Origin: Carposina sasakii
Taxonomy: Eukaryota; Arthropoda; Insecta; Lepidoptera; Carposinidae
Direction: 5' to 3'
DNA: 64,000 nucleotides
Assembly (NCBI GenBank): GCA_014607495.2
Contig: CP053159.1
Span: 4,347,501-4,411,500, forward strand
This document shows, one piece after another, positions 22,641 to 33,995 of this stretch (within the stretch, counting starts at the first letter, position 1; every line of letters starts with the position of its first letter). The notes beneath the pieces are model-generated. The model did not search any database. It saw only the letters and a list, made by a program, of their open reading frames with translations, and was not told where the DNA came from. Both the position numbers and the translations under genes were made by a program.

Positions 22641-25600
22641 TATTTAATTAACAATGTAATGGTTTACAATTACCAGATCTTCCAAAAACCAGAAAGTATC
22701 AATATAATATTTATAAAGCTAACAAGATCTAACTCTGAAAATTTAATAAAGCCACCCATACACGCTCATGAAGATGAAACTCATTTAAATCCAGAGCCGC
22801 AGACAATAGGGGGAGTTGGCCAGTATCTAGCCGGCACTTTCCGCAGCCTAAGCAAATTTAGCCGGGACTCTGTTGATTTTTCGTCGGATTCCTATTTCTT
22901 CACTTCTGATTATGTTATTCCATACTTTGTATAAACAATGGTTACCCCCAACCCTTCTGCACTATATTGCCGCTCGGTTTTCGTGTTATGTTCAATGGTG
23001 TGGAGATGGACTTTATGTTAATAAATTTGATAATACCGTGTGATTTACTAACCACCATTATTTTTTAATAAACTGTGAAATAAATTTTGTAAGTTTTCAA
23101 TACAGATTATCCACTGGGGTAGGTAGCTTATCTTATTCAAATATAATATTAACAATGAAAATCATTTTAATGTCATACTCATGAAGTGCATTTATTAAAT
23201 TCTAAAAAAATTCGCTATCGTATTGCTACCGCTATGCTTTTGCAAAATACATTATCAGCTATGTTTAAGTTGATATAAGGTAGATATTATTTAGCTTTTC
23301 TCAAAATCCATCTCCACATTCGCAGAGCATTTCATAAACATTTTTCAGAGAGGTCTAACTGCTGTAAAAGGTTTTTGTATACGTTGCTTTTTGGCTCCTT
23401 TTGGCGGCTAATCCAATATTTACCGGCCCGGCAGGCTATTGACTTATGTTTGTCTAACTCATAATTCGCTGGTACCACTCGCCTTTTATTATTAAAATTA
23501 TCAATTTTCTCGAGTTATTTTTCTTTCGGCAAAGGCTGGATGTAATTAGGTAACTCGGATTCATATCGATCGCTGAATTGAGAAATTTCCGCTATGTCAA
23601 ACAGTTGAATAAACGATTATTGATTTTTTTTACAATATCATGAGTGAAATGAACTGTACCTTTCCTTGATAGCACTCGGTTAAGAGAAAGCATGGTATCA
23701 AGAAATAAGGTCTTCATTCCGCAAGCAAAGTAAATTCTCGCGTATTTGTAAAGACAACTTAGAACTTGTGTAGACAACTTGTGTATCACAATTATTCTAA
23801 CTGTTTTTTTTTTCTCTTCCTTTCACTTGGCTGTATCTATGTACAGACATATTAGTTATTGTTAAGCATAATGTTCTCAACAGACAAACTCTTAAGTTAT
23901 TAAGTATGCGAAAACATTTAAATGGTCAGCAGCTTTGTATTAGTTGTATAATTAGATATATAAGACTGTTTGTTTTCCAAATAAAATAAAATAAAATAGA
24001 AATCATATCACATAATACTTGTATATCAAGGAAAATATCTATCTAGAAGATTCCAATGGCTCAGTAATTTTATTATTAGGGTTGTAAAGGCTGCATAATT
24101 TTCAAATTCAGCACAGTATAACAGTTCTCTCAGTACAGCTGTTACTTTTAATGCGATATTTGGTTTAAAATTAATGATTTTATTGTCGACAATTACGCCG
24201 ATTGCGGGGAACGGGTTATCTCAAGCAAGTTTGTTTTAATCAAAATTGTTTATGGATCGTTAAGATTTTATAGCCATTTTGTAGTTACGATTTGTTGTTT
24301 CGTTGCGTTTTATTATTTCAAGTTGAGGGTAAACTTTCCGTCTTCCAAGATTTGGGTATCTTCTTCGTAATGTTCTATTAAGAAGTTTTTGAGTTCAACT
24401 ACGCTGTACAATCCAACTAGGCAGTAAAATCTTCTCTGTTCCATTAGTTATAAAATTAGTTTTAATAAAGGTCAAGTTTTCATAGTAAACAGCAAAGAAA
24501 ATAGCCGTAGTTTTTCTTGAAATTAAATAAAACATAGAGTGAGCATTTGGTCCTTCGAACCGGAGTATTTACAAATATTCCTGAATCCTTATCTGGATTG
24601 ATTGAAGGAACATTTCTACTTTTGTTTTTCTTGTCCACAAGTTTTGGGGTAACGTACGTTTGCATAACTACTTATACCGAATGCGGGTAAACACCGTTCG
24701 ATACCTGATAGCGTTGTTTTGACGAAACTTTATTGATATGTAGCAGAAAGAGAAATATGGAAGTATAAGAATATTATGAGAAAAATGTATTTAAATCACA
24801 AGAAGTACCTGATTAAGTTAAAGGAAGAGCCTGAGAGAGGAGGAACATCGTTGAAGAGACAAGATATTTTTTCATTACTTCTATCCTCTTTTACACTGTA
24901 CAGTAAATCCACGTACAGCGTTCTCTTCCTACTTAACTCCATATAAAAAAAACTTCATAACGGAAAATACGACAAACGCAGGCGGCGTTTGTGCTAAATA
25001 TAATGCATTTTCATAACAAAATAAGAGAAAAATATACTCACTTTTCATATATCCAATATGTAATATCAAACGTCCAACACCCCATCCCAAAACGTATGAA
25101 TAAAAAACAATATCCATATCCCTTCTAAATCGATAGCCCAAAGACGGACGATAATGTCCGCGAAGAATGGAAGGCCGATATAAAACGCACTTGCGCGCAT
25201 AATATACATTTTATTAATAAAAAAAGCTATAGAGAATCGGCCATAAATAGCCGAAACGACCACTAGTGAGCCGGCGATTTTTTCCGATACATGGCGAGGC
25301 ATTTGTCTGACAAATCCCTTAGGAACAGGCGACACTATTCCCTAAATGTGAGTGTGTTGCAGTTAAGTTGCGGTAGCTAGGTCAGTCGCCAGTTGACTGT
25401 TACTCAAGTTATTTATATTTAAAAGATGCATTTGTTAATCAGATTTTTCTTAAGAATACAAGGTAATGGTAGGTCTTTGGGCATACCTGCATAGAGTGCA
25501 TAAGCAGATAGTTTTCCAAAATGGGTTTTCCTGTTACCTACTTTCTGTGAAAAATTTAGACCAGGTGACGGATAGGCTGCTACTCATGAAAATCTGTGAC

Positions 25601-27501
25601 TACGAGTATGTCGTTATTTCAAACTGTTTAAAATAAATTTTATTTTCTTACTAAACATTCATATTGCCATTCAAATACATAGTTTTAGAATGTCATGGAT
25701 CCTTTACCAGTTATTAGTAAAAAAAAGTTGAACTAATCAAAAAAATCCTTGTTCTAACTTGCACCGTAACTTTCTATATTATCTGTCGCAAAGCTTAAGG
25801 GATGCTGGGTCATTCCGTAGGTGATGACGATATCGTCTGCACCTACCCTAAATCATGACCAGGTATTTTCTATTTGACTAGAGGTTGAAACAAATAGGGG
25901 GATTTCCCTTTATTTATAGCTCTCCGAAAAGTTAAAATAAGTGCGTGTTATATTATATGTGGCTACCTATATTTTGTGCGATTGATGGATTCTATCATTT
26001 CAGACAACTTGATTAAGTACAATTGACAAAGCAGTTGGGTAATTATTTTAGGTAGGTTTACCTATTTATATGTACGATTGGGTATTCTGACGGAAGGGAT
26101 CATATTATTTATGTGCTTGTCTAAAAAGTTAATGAAGAAATTAAAAATAAGAAAAAGACGCTAATGAATACAAAGAAGTCTTAAAATTATCTTAAACACA
26201 ATTGAGCGATCAGTATGCAAAGCCAGCGTTGTGTATTAAGCCGATTTCGAGAAGGAAGCGTTAAAAGAAAATTTATTGCATTGAAAAGTCGTACGCAATT
26301 AATAAGACATTTGAAGTTGCGTGAAAATGTAATTTAGATTGTTTTCGGGGAAGGGAAGCTCAGTTTCCTGTCTAGAAACGGCATTTCTTACAAAAGGCGG
26401 CTTATTTATATATGGGCTTTGTATTAGCGTCTTTAAGGGACCAGGGGAGCATAATAAAAAAAGAATCAGCATCAATGTCTTAAAGCGTCTTCCGGCGATA
26501 GGACCCCCCATAGAGCAAATATTGAGTGGAGTTGGCATAAACAATGTCTTTATGCAGCCTACGTATGAACCTGCCTTGGATGACATTTGCTTTCTATTAA
26601 AGTCTACGGCCCACTTCTATCACCTTCGCAAACGGTGATACTGTATTCTAAGAATGAATATTAGCATATCTCCTCTAAGTAACTGTTCCAGGACCTCGCC
26701 GCCCACCACAAAATGGCGGTCGACAGTTCCACACTCGAATAAATTATCCGACCCCCGAATCGAATTGTTCGATTCTTTTGAAACGATTCCCGTTTTAAAA
26801 TAGAAGCTCCTTTATTAGTATAAGCCGGTCGATTATCTTAAGCCTCCATTACATATTCAAATTAGAGTCATTTCGCTTTGTGGAAATTGACGCGATATAA
26901 AATGAAGCCTTTGAAAGCGTTTTCGGTTAAGGTGGCTGTGAGATTTTTGAAATCGGGTTTTATTTGAATTGAGATGCTAGCTTTTGGTCTTTGAAATGGG
27001 GTTGACTATCATAAAAAGGATTTTATGATACCCGTTAAGTACATTATTTTTGTTATTGAATAATTACATGTTATAAGGCGACTACGTTATATTTCATACA
27101 TTTTTAATTACTTACAATCATGAAGAAACTTTGATATACCTACTTATACCTAAGCTTAATATATTTAAGAACAAACTAAGACAAAGAAATGAAACAATAC
27201 GGATACCCCAGTAATACTAAATTATTACTCTGTGCACATAATAGGTGTTACTTTATACTTGGCTGGAACAAAATTAAATGAAGCTTAGTTTCCGACCCAG
27301 TAACTTGCGTCCCAGTATGTGCCTCGGGTCCGAAAAACATAATTTTTGCCCGACTGACCAAAGATTAACATTTAGATACCGCAGATTCTTTGTTGTGAAC
27401 GGAAGCGTTTCTTCTCCCTTGTGTTTTAAATGAAAAGGTACAGCTTTTGATTTGATATATGAATGCAGATTAAAATTATTAGAAATAAGAGGTGTTTATA
27501 A
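22641..27501. other. Long unassigned stretch
   Basis: Nearly 5 kb without a recognised gene. A possible retrotransposon tail with (AAATA)n is at 23979-23999. The 89-codon frame at 25066-25335 (-) has two or three hydrophobic stretches but no known domain. Overlapping frames at 26299-26638 on both strands mark a stop-poor, balanced island. A patch near 26680-26760 is also less AT-rich. I see no splice-framed exon. Confidence 0.4.
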
Positions 27502-27640
27502 AACATACACATAAAATCACACCTCTTTCCCGTAGGCAGATCACCATTTTCTACGGTCCTGAAACACCTCTTTCACATCGATTTTCATGATATTATTCTT
27601 CATGCACGTCAGTTTGTGGTAATCTTGGTCCGACCACTCC
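27502..27640. repeat. Family B repeat fragment (diverged)
   Basis: CACATAAAATCACACCTCTT followed by CCCGTAGGCAGATCACC resembles the start CATACATATAATCAC...GGGGTAGGCAGAGCAC of the family B copies at 49251 and 53368; later parts differ. Confidence 0.45.
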
Positions 27641-28557
27641 CTAGAATTTCACCTTCCTACTTATTTTTAAATAATCTTTGTTACTGTCTTGTTTTTGTTC
27701 AAGTGTATGCAAAGTGTCACACAATTTAAACAGTTTTGTAAACACTACTTGACAACTATCATTAACATTTATAAAAGTCTTGAAGACTGCAGTCTAGACA
27801 TTAAAGAGTCAGCATTACAAAGTGTAACAAAGTTGCGAGAACCCGACACGTGTAACTTATTAACCAGCCTTTGGACAGATTCTCATTTCTAATGTAAGAG
27901 CGCTTCTGTAGTAATGGAGCTTTTAGACTAAGCGTAGCACGTTTTCAAGCAATAGATACTCAACAAATTCAGTTTTAGGTAAGTATGTAGGAAAAACAAT
28001 GACAGGATACAATCATGTAAATTTTTGGTAGACCTTAGCGATTTTGTAAAATATAATATTTTTTTTAAATAAATTGATTATATTACCTAAATGAAAAATC
28101 CATAGGAAACCAAATCCTCAGTCAAGTGAGCAAACAGATTGAAGTTTAACTCAGAGTCTACCACTTATTTTGGAAATAATATACATAGGACAAAACACTG
28201 TAAATCCGCACTCACACGCCCGGTTTGCAACAAATCTCACAAGTTAAGAGTCCCAACCCTAACCGGCATGTTGTAACTTCATTTCTCTAAGTCCCGTTTC
28301 ATGAGTAGATTACAAGTAATTAATTTATAAGAATATGGCGCCGGTACGCCTTCCGAATAGCAAGGGCAAGATTAGGCTGTTAAGTATATTGTTATTAGGG
28401 TTACCTCGCTACCTTTGTGATTACTGCAGAGATTTTAGGCTCAATGGCTAAATGAGAGTTGTGTTCAGTTTCGTAAGTGGAAAGTTAAAATGAATTAATT
28501 TGGATTACAATATTTATGATTGAATAGATTATTTGCGAAATCTACAATTTAAAAATA
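27641..28557. other. Unassigned DNA
   Basis: No recognised gene. The 67-codon frame at 27689-27892 (+) has no domain and looks accidental. Confidence 0.45.
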
Positions 28558-29372
28558 ATGACAGAGATCCCACAGACTAGTTTAGCATAGCGGGCACAGA
28601 TGTTAATTATGAATGACAAGTTGCTAGCTTATATCACCTGCTAGTAGGGGAGACCGTGAAGATCGACCTTCACCGATCAGATTTTTTTTTTTTTTTTTAT
28701 TAATTTAGAATATAAGGTTTTACATTGTTTTATTCTAACTTATAACAATAGCCACTTTATAACAATATTTCCCCAGGCTGGGTCTGGCATGACGAAATAG
28801 AGCTACTCACCGATAACCCAACGGCAGAACATGAGACTTTAAAGATTAAATTAAGTGAAAATATATTGGATTCGAGAGTTTTTCCCAAAACCATTTTTTA
28901 ACTACTATCTAGAGAATAAAATAGAATAGAATAAATAATACTCGATAAGACATATTTTTTATCAAACATAGCGGTGTAGTTACCTATATTGACTTACCTA
29001 TTCACAATTCACATCCTTGCTAGGTAGCCATGCACAGAAATAAGTAGGCAAGCCTACCTAGGCATACTCTTTGTGTTAAGAACTATCAGTTGAGATAAAA
29101 CTCATTCGGTTATAATAGGAGTGAAGGCGATGAAAGAAAATTGATTAAAATAAAAATAGCTATGAACACTTTTCGATAGGCAAATCATCATAGGCATATT
29201 TGTTTATAAATTATATTTGAAAAGAAATGTTTCATCGAGTTATCAGATCGGTGAAGGTCGATCTTCCACGCCTCTTAGACTATGTGAAAATGCCCGAGTT
29301 CCTTAGTCGACTCTTACGACATTCACGGACGGAGATGCAGCTAATGTATTCTAGTGAAGCTCCGCATCGGTA
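28558..29372 (+). repeat. Family A repeat split by an inverted-repeat-bounded insertion
   Basis: The family A left part (GAGATCCCACAGACTAG, TTTAGCATAGCGGGCACAGA, AAGTTGCTAGCTTAT) stops near 28633. The right part resumes near 29281 with AAAATGCCCGAGTTCCTTAG and ACTCTTACGACATTCACGG. In the copies at 2187 and 7585 these parts are contiguous. About 650 bases are therefore inserted. Confidence 0.7.
28658..29266. mobile_element. Insertion bounded by 25-bp inverted repeats
   Basis: GAAGATCGACCTTCACCGAT at the left (28658-28682 overall) recurs in inverse orientation at 29242-29266 with one mismatch in 25. Just inside the left repeat is a run of about 18 T residues (28682-28699) which, read on the minus strand, follows AATTAATAAA like a poly(A) tail. 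The interior has no long frame. It could be a retroposed copy trapped between duplicated arms or a terminal-inverted-repeat element. Confidence 0.55.
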
Positions 29373-31383
29373 TTTAAAAAATATATTATTTCTTCTATTA
29401 TAAATAGTGAGCCACAAATCAATGATATCACATTCGCCAAAAGCGTTTTTTTCCCTCATATTTTCCAAGGTTTGTCCACAACCAATACTGAATACAAATG
29501 AGGCGCGGATTGGACATTGTGCGATGCAGTTTTAATTTCTCCCCGCCACTCATCTGAATGCCGTAGGGAAGTCCCCTGATCGCGTCTTATCTTTAGACAA
29601 ACATTCTTTACAAGGGCTGTTCATTCCATTCACTCTACATTCATCGATGGTCACAGAAATAAAGTTTGTATGTTTGCTTAATTTTCAAATACATATTGCA
29701 TTTTTTATTGTTACAAGTATTTTTGTTTAATATAATCTAATATTTTACTTATTAGTAGGATTAACATGACAAATTATGAAAGATGCTGTATTATTAGTAA
29801 CTACATAATTTAAAATTAATGTAATTTATAATGCATTTTCTCGGAAAGTAATGCTAAACTTTCTGAATAAATTAAAGTATTATGTCACAATTATTTTTTT
29901 CTATGTCCATAGTCATATTCTTAAGAAAAAATCACAAGAGTACTCTAGGCGTCCCTCTAGTTTTCTCTAAGTCGTTCATTCCGTTCACTCCAGAGGTTAT
30001 ATTTTATTATTTCTTTCGACATCCACTTTTTATTGCCTTCCATATTGACTTTTTATACGGTGTGAGAATAAATACATTTTTGATTTTCGCTTGCTCGAGC
30101 ATGCTTTTGTTAGGCGCGAAATTAGCATGGCGCTTTTGTTATGTTCCTTTTGTTATTTGACGTTTTATTGAGTCTTTATATTATTTAATCCATCGCGCCT
30201 TGTGTCTGTATCTAGAGCTTTTCGATAATACTTAAAACAACTTGAGGTTAATTTTAAGTTATTTTCATACTCATGTTTTTATGATATGAGGTAAGATATC
30301 ATTTGGCGCAAATGAGTCTTAAGTAATAGAAAACCAGAATTAGCAATCATTTATTGTAAAATATAATACGTACTGAGCAATAAATAATATTCCGACCGAA
30401 TGTTATTTACTACGACTTGTGAGTAGAACTACTACAGATGCATCATCCGACACAGTATTAACCGAATTATTTGTTCAAAAGTTGGAAAATACTTTGTTTT
30501 TCTAAACCGCACTACTTGAAGACAGCGTGAAGTAATCCCTTCCACAAACATCGCGGGCTGGATTGGAAATATCTTTTGTTAGCGAAGAAAAACAAAGATA
30601 AATCCAACTTAGGGCACTACAAGAACAAGATTTGTTATCCCCGCGCTAAAGTTTACGACTCTTAATGTTAACTAATTATTTTTTATTTAATCGTCCATGA
30701 AGGCAGATTACTTAAATTTTACCGTAATTTATAATTTGTAGTACTATGCTGCTTCTTCATACAAACTTTAATGGTATTTCTATTTTTAGCTTCCTGCTTT
30801 AATTTTATTTATAAACTCAGAAACCTCAGCAATTCTTGCAGCATATTGTACCAGACGATCAGAATTACCTGAGCAATAATTCCCGATCCGCGATTCGATT
30901 TCAAGTCTCACGTCCCTCTTCCCCAAGGAGCGATTAAACATGTAAAAGTACCAGGATAACAAAGTATAGAGTCGTCGGAAAAAGCTACTGCCATTTAGCA
31001 CGTACCGAGGAATTGTGTAACACGTCCGATGTGACTTAACGACCGGTGAAATAAATGTCGCCTTGGGTAAAGTGTCTTCGTTGAAACCACTTAAAACAAA
31101 GTGTTTGAAGCAGGAAAGTCAAACTAAGTACTCAATCGGTCGATTGATCGGTTTGGTTATTTAAGACCAAAACCTATCAAAATTTATTCGATCTTGATAT
31201 TTTTAAATTAGAAGAATAACCAGGAAGCAAGTGTTTTAGAAACACACACAGAGACAACACACAAGAATTTAAATTTGTAGCATTTTAGGTACCCAAAATA
31301 ATTTATGCACTTACGCTTTAAAAATAAAACTCTTACGAAGACATACACTTTATGGTCATTGTGAATATTAATTATATTATATG
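29373..31383. other. Unassigned DNA with balanced islands
   Basis: Balanced patches at 29480-29640 and 30530-30660 have no frame. A 71-codon frame at 30786-31001 (-) has a charged, helix-like C-terminus (VSEFINKIKAGS) but no recognised domain or splice context. Nothing firm. Confidence 0.4.
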
Positions 31384-31504
31384 GACACCAACCCGCCTGC
31401 CCAGCGTGGTGACTATGGGTAAATACCCCTCACGGCAGTATTGTAGCGTGCCCTGGGGGGGCCCACGTCCAGCAGTGGACTGCAATAGGCTGATGATGAT
31501 GATG
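31384..31504 (+). mobile_element. Non-LTR retrotransposon 3' end with (TGATGATG)n tail
   Basis: CACCAACCCGCCTGCCCAGC, GTGGTGACTATGGG, CACGTCCAGCAGTGGACTGC and AATAGGCTGATGATGATGAT, in order. The copy is 5'-truncated and ends in the trinucleotide repeat that is typical of RTE-like elements, an inference from the tail type only. Confidence 0.75.
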
Positions 31505-31854
31505 CAGGTAAAGTTGGTTATTCGTCAAGTTTTATCCCAAAGAAAATTGAAAAATTTCTTAAAAATAACTTTGCCTTCATATTTTCCCGTCCACATCATT
31601 ATGCGCGTAATGAGATGTTTAGGTTCCAAACTTTCTGCATTGTCTGGCTCGCTTCCAACATTTCTTTGTTTACACAAATAACCACATCTTGAAATTTCTT
31701 CCTTACCTTCCTTGGACCACCTTACTTGTATTATGCAAATAAGGAGGGATCTCGAAATGAGATTTGCTTATAAATAAGTTGAATTGCACATAAACAAAAC
31801 CATTCAGTGTGGCAAAAATAAAAATATTAACAATACTCGTATCATAACATTTGT
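31505..31854. other. Unassigned DNA
   Basis: Nothing recognised between the retrotransposon tail and a reversed family A copy. Confidence 0.45.
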
Positions 31855-32012
31855 CCTGTGCTGATACGGCGATTCACTAGAAAACTTCAGCCGCATCTCT
31901 TACCGTGCATGTTACTAGAGCTTGCAACGTGTCACTGGTCATTTCTATCCCCGCTATGTTCAACGTAGCTGTGTGATCTCTTTTACGATTCTGCATATCT
32001 GGCTACTCCATA
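31855..32012 (-). repeat. Family A repeat, reversed
   Basis: Plus-strand blocks CCTGTGCTGATACGG, CTCTTACCGTGCATGTTAC, TCCCCGCTATGTTCAACG and TATCTGGCTACTCCAT are complements of the family landmarks in reverse order. Confidence 0.7.
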
Positions 32013-32631
32013 CAATATATCTGTCTATTCTTACAATATAACAGAAGAAAATTTTGTGAATAGGCAACAGATATCAATATCTTATAGGTACATGAACATG
32101 GAGACTTGATGGTAAATTAGCAAGAAATTTTATAATGGGGTAAATATTTTATTCCAAGACAGTACCGGAAAGCACACCTAAAAAGCCAATAATTCAAACC
32201 ATTAAAAGAACCGCAATACTTTATTGAAATAATGTCTTTTGTTTCTAAAGAACGATTAAAATAATTAAAAGTATCATTATGAGCGCCATCAATTCGATCT
32301 CAAAGGAGACATTTGGTTTTTCCTGCCCGTTCTCTAGTAATAAACGATGTTGTTACTACACAAAAACATAGATAATTTAATTTTATAGATGTTATCCCTA
32401 ATTTATGTTTAGTTCTCGATAGTATGAATATCTATATAAGATATAATGTTACCATGATAGGGATTAGTGGAGATCCATCCTCAGAAATGCAAGTGGAAGA
32501 ATCACAGAACACTATGGAAGAATATTGTGTTGAAGTTTCGAAGATGTTTGACTGAAACTCAAAGTCAGTGTAGTTTTACTATGTGACACAAATTTAATTA
32601 CCTACCTATGTACTACTGCATAGGGCAGTAT
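32013..32631. other. Unassigned DNA
   Basis: No recognised gene or repeat. Confidence 0.45.
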
Positions 32632-32752
32632 CATGCGGGACTCTACTAGAATATATCAGTTGAATCTCCTTCCGTACTTGTCATAAATTGTAAGAGCCGA
32701 CTAAGGAGCTCAGGGCTGTTCCCTCAGCTTGTCACTGATTCACTATGCTGAA
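32632..32752 (-). repeat. Family A repeat, reversed partial copy
   Basis: GACTCTACTAGAATATATCA, CTCCTTCCGTACTTGTCA, AGAGCCGACTAAGGAGCTCA and GCTTGTCACTGATTCACTAT are reverse complements of the 3' two thirds of family A. Confidence 0.65.
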
Positions 32753-33162
32753 TCTTCTTGGTGTGGTTTATGTGTATATATATGTATGTACTACTGTACA
32801 ATACTGGACGTTGTAACCCCTTCCCAAAACAGCGTATCTACGTTAACGCAAATTTCAAGTCACAAAATACTTAGCATATCTTTCGCGCGCAAAATTGTTC
32901 TTGTGGATTCTTATTACAACAATAATTGTCAAATGCGGCCGTCTCCAGCGACTTTTAATTGATCCTCGAGGGCGACTTCGCAGATAAAACTCGAATATCT
33001 AAACTTTCTCTATTACAGTTTAAGAAAACAGCCCGCGCGTTTTGTTTGGCCGATAACGGAAATTCCTTCGCCCTTGCGGAGCGCAATGTGACGTGAAATG
33101 GCAAGGGATTTTTTAGAAATAAGAAAATGTTGTTACCTGTTCTGTATTTGTATTTATTACCA
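32753..33162. other. Unassigned DNA
   Basis: No gene recognised. The segment 32930-33080 is less AT-rich and stop-poor on the minus strand, without domain evidence. Confidence 0.4.
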
Positions 33163-33281
33163 GCTGTTAACTTCGTCTGCATGGATTACAGAATGATTTT
33201 AAGTTTTCACAAAGATTGGCTAAGTAAATACTGTGGGAAGAGGTAACAAACTTAGGTACTTTCGCATTTATAACATTAACT
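33163..33281 (-). mobile_element. Helitron-like element, shortened and degraded
   Basis: CTGTTAACTTCGTCTGCATG at the left and TTTCGCATTTATAACATTAA at the right are the reversed 3' and 5' ends of the AATGCGAAAG-type Helitron-like elements; most of the interior is lost. Confidence 0.45.
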
Positions 33282-33842
33282 GGGATTCGTGTAACTGTTA
33301 CTATGATACTTAGAATACGGAGCGAAGACCAATCATTAATCTAAGCTATAATTGAAGAAACATAGGACCAACCTCCTAGATGCATACATAAAAATGTTTG
33401 TAAGTGAGAGTCGATACAATAATATCATGAGTTCGAAGGCAAAGTAATAAATAATAATAGTAGATAAGTTATTTATTTTTCAGATATTTACTTTTCCTAC
33501 TCCACGTACTAAAAGACACTGAAAAAACAATAATCGTCCTCGTACCTATACAATAAAACGTTTAGTGTAAACGTGTTACAACAAACTTCCATATTTTATT
33601 ATGATCGTTATCGTAAAGGAGCCCCAAATTTTCGTCGTTTAAAAGTTGCGCGTTTTCTTGTCGGCCCCTCTCCGTAACCCGTCTATGGAAATTCATTACG
33701 AAATTAAACTAAAACTTACAAGTTTGGTGAATGCATAACATTGAGATTTGTGTTTTGTTATGCTATGAAATTCTGCTAAGTAATGACTTTCATGATACCC
33801 TTATCAATAATGTATATATAGAAAAATATTACTTAACTTAAT
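33282..33842. other. Unassigned DNA
   Basis: No recognised gene or repeat. Confidence 0.45.
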
Positions 33843-33995
33843 GGTTTCCGGCAGCAGCGCCTCCCGTGTTGACACCTTCCGAAAATACTTCATACTTCCC
33901 ATTGTCACCATGCTAGTCGTGCATGGTGACAATGGGAAAAAACTTCTCTATGGCAGTGGCCTTGTATCGTACTCTGGCTGAGGCCTATAGACTGA
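33843..33995 (+). mobile_element. Non-LTR retrotransposon 3' end with perfected hairpin
   Basis: GGCAGCAGCGCCTCCCGTGT, then a rearranged middle, CTCTATGGCAGTGGCCTTGT and TGAGGCCTATAGACTGATG. The region that is a 7-bp stem in sister copies is here a perfect 18-bp stem, 33896-33913 paired with 33921-33938, with a 7-base loop. The terminal (TGATG)n is lost. Confidence 0.65.

Noticed and set aside
26299..26638. Frames of 95 and 99 codons on opposite strands
   Set aside because: Mirror frames over the same bases with no domain; only one at most could be real and neither has support.
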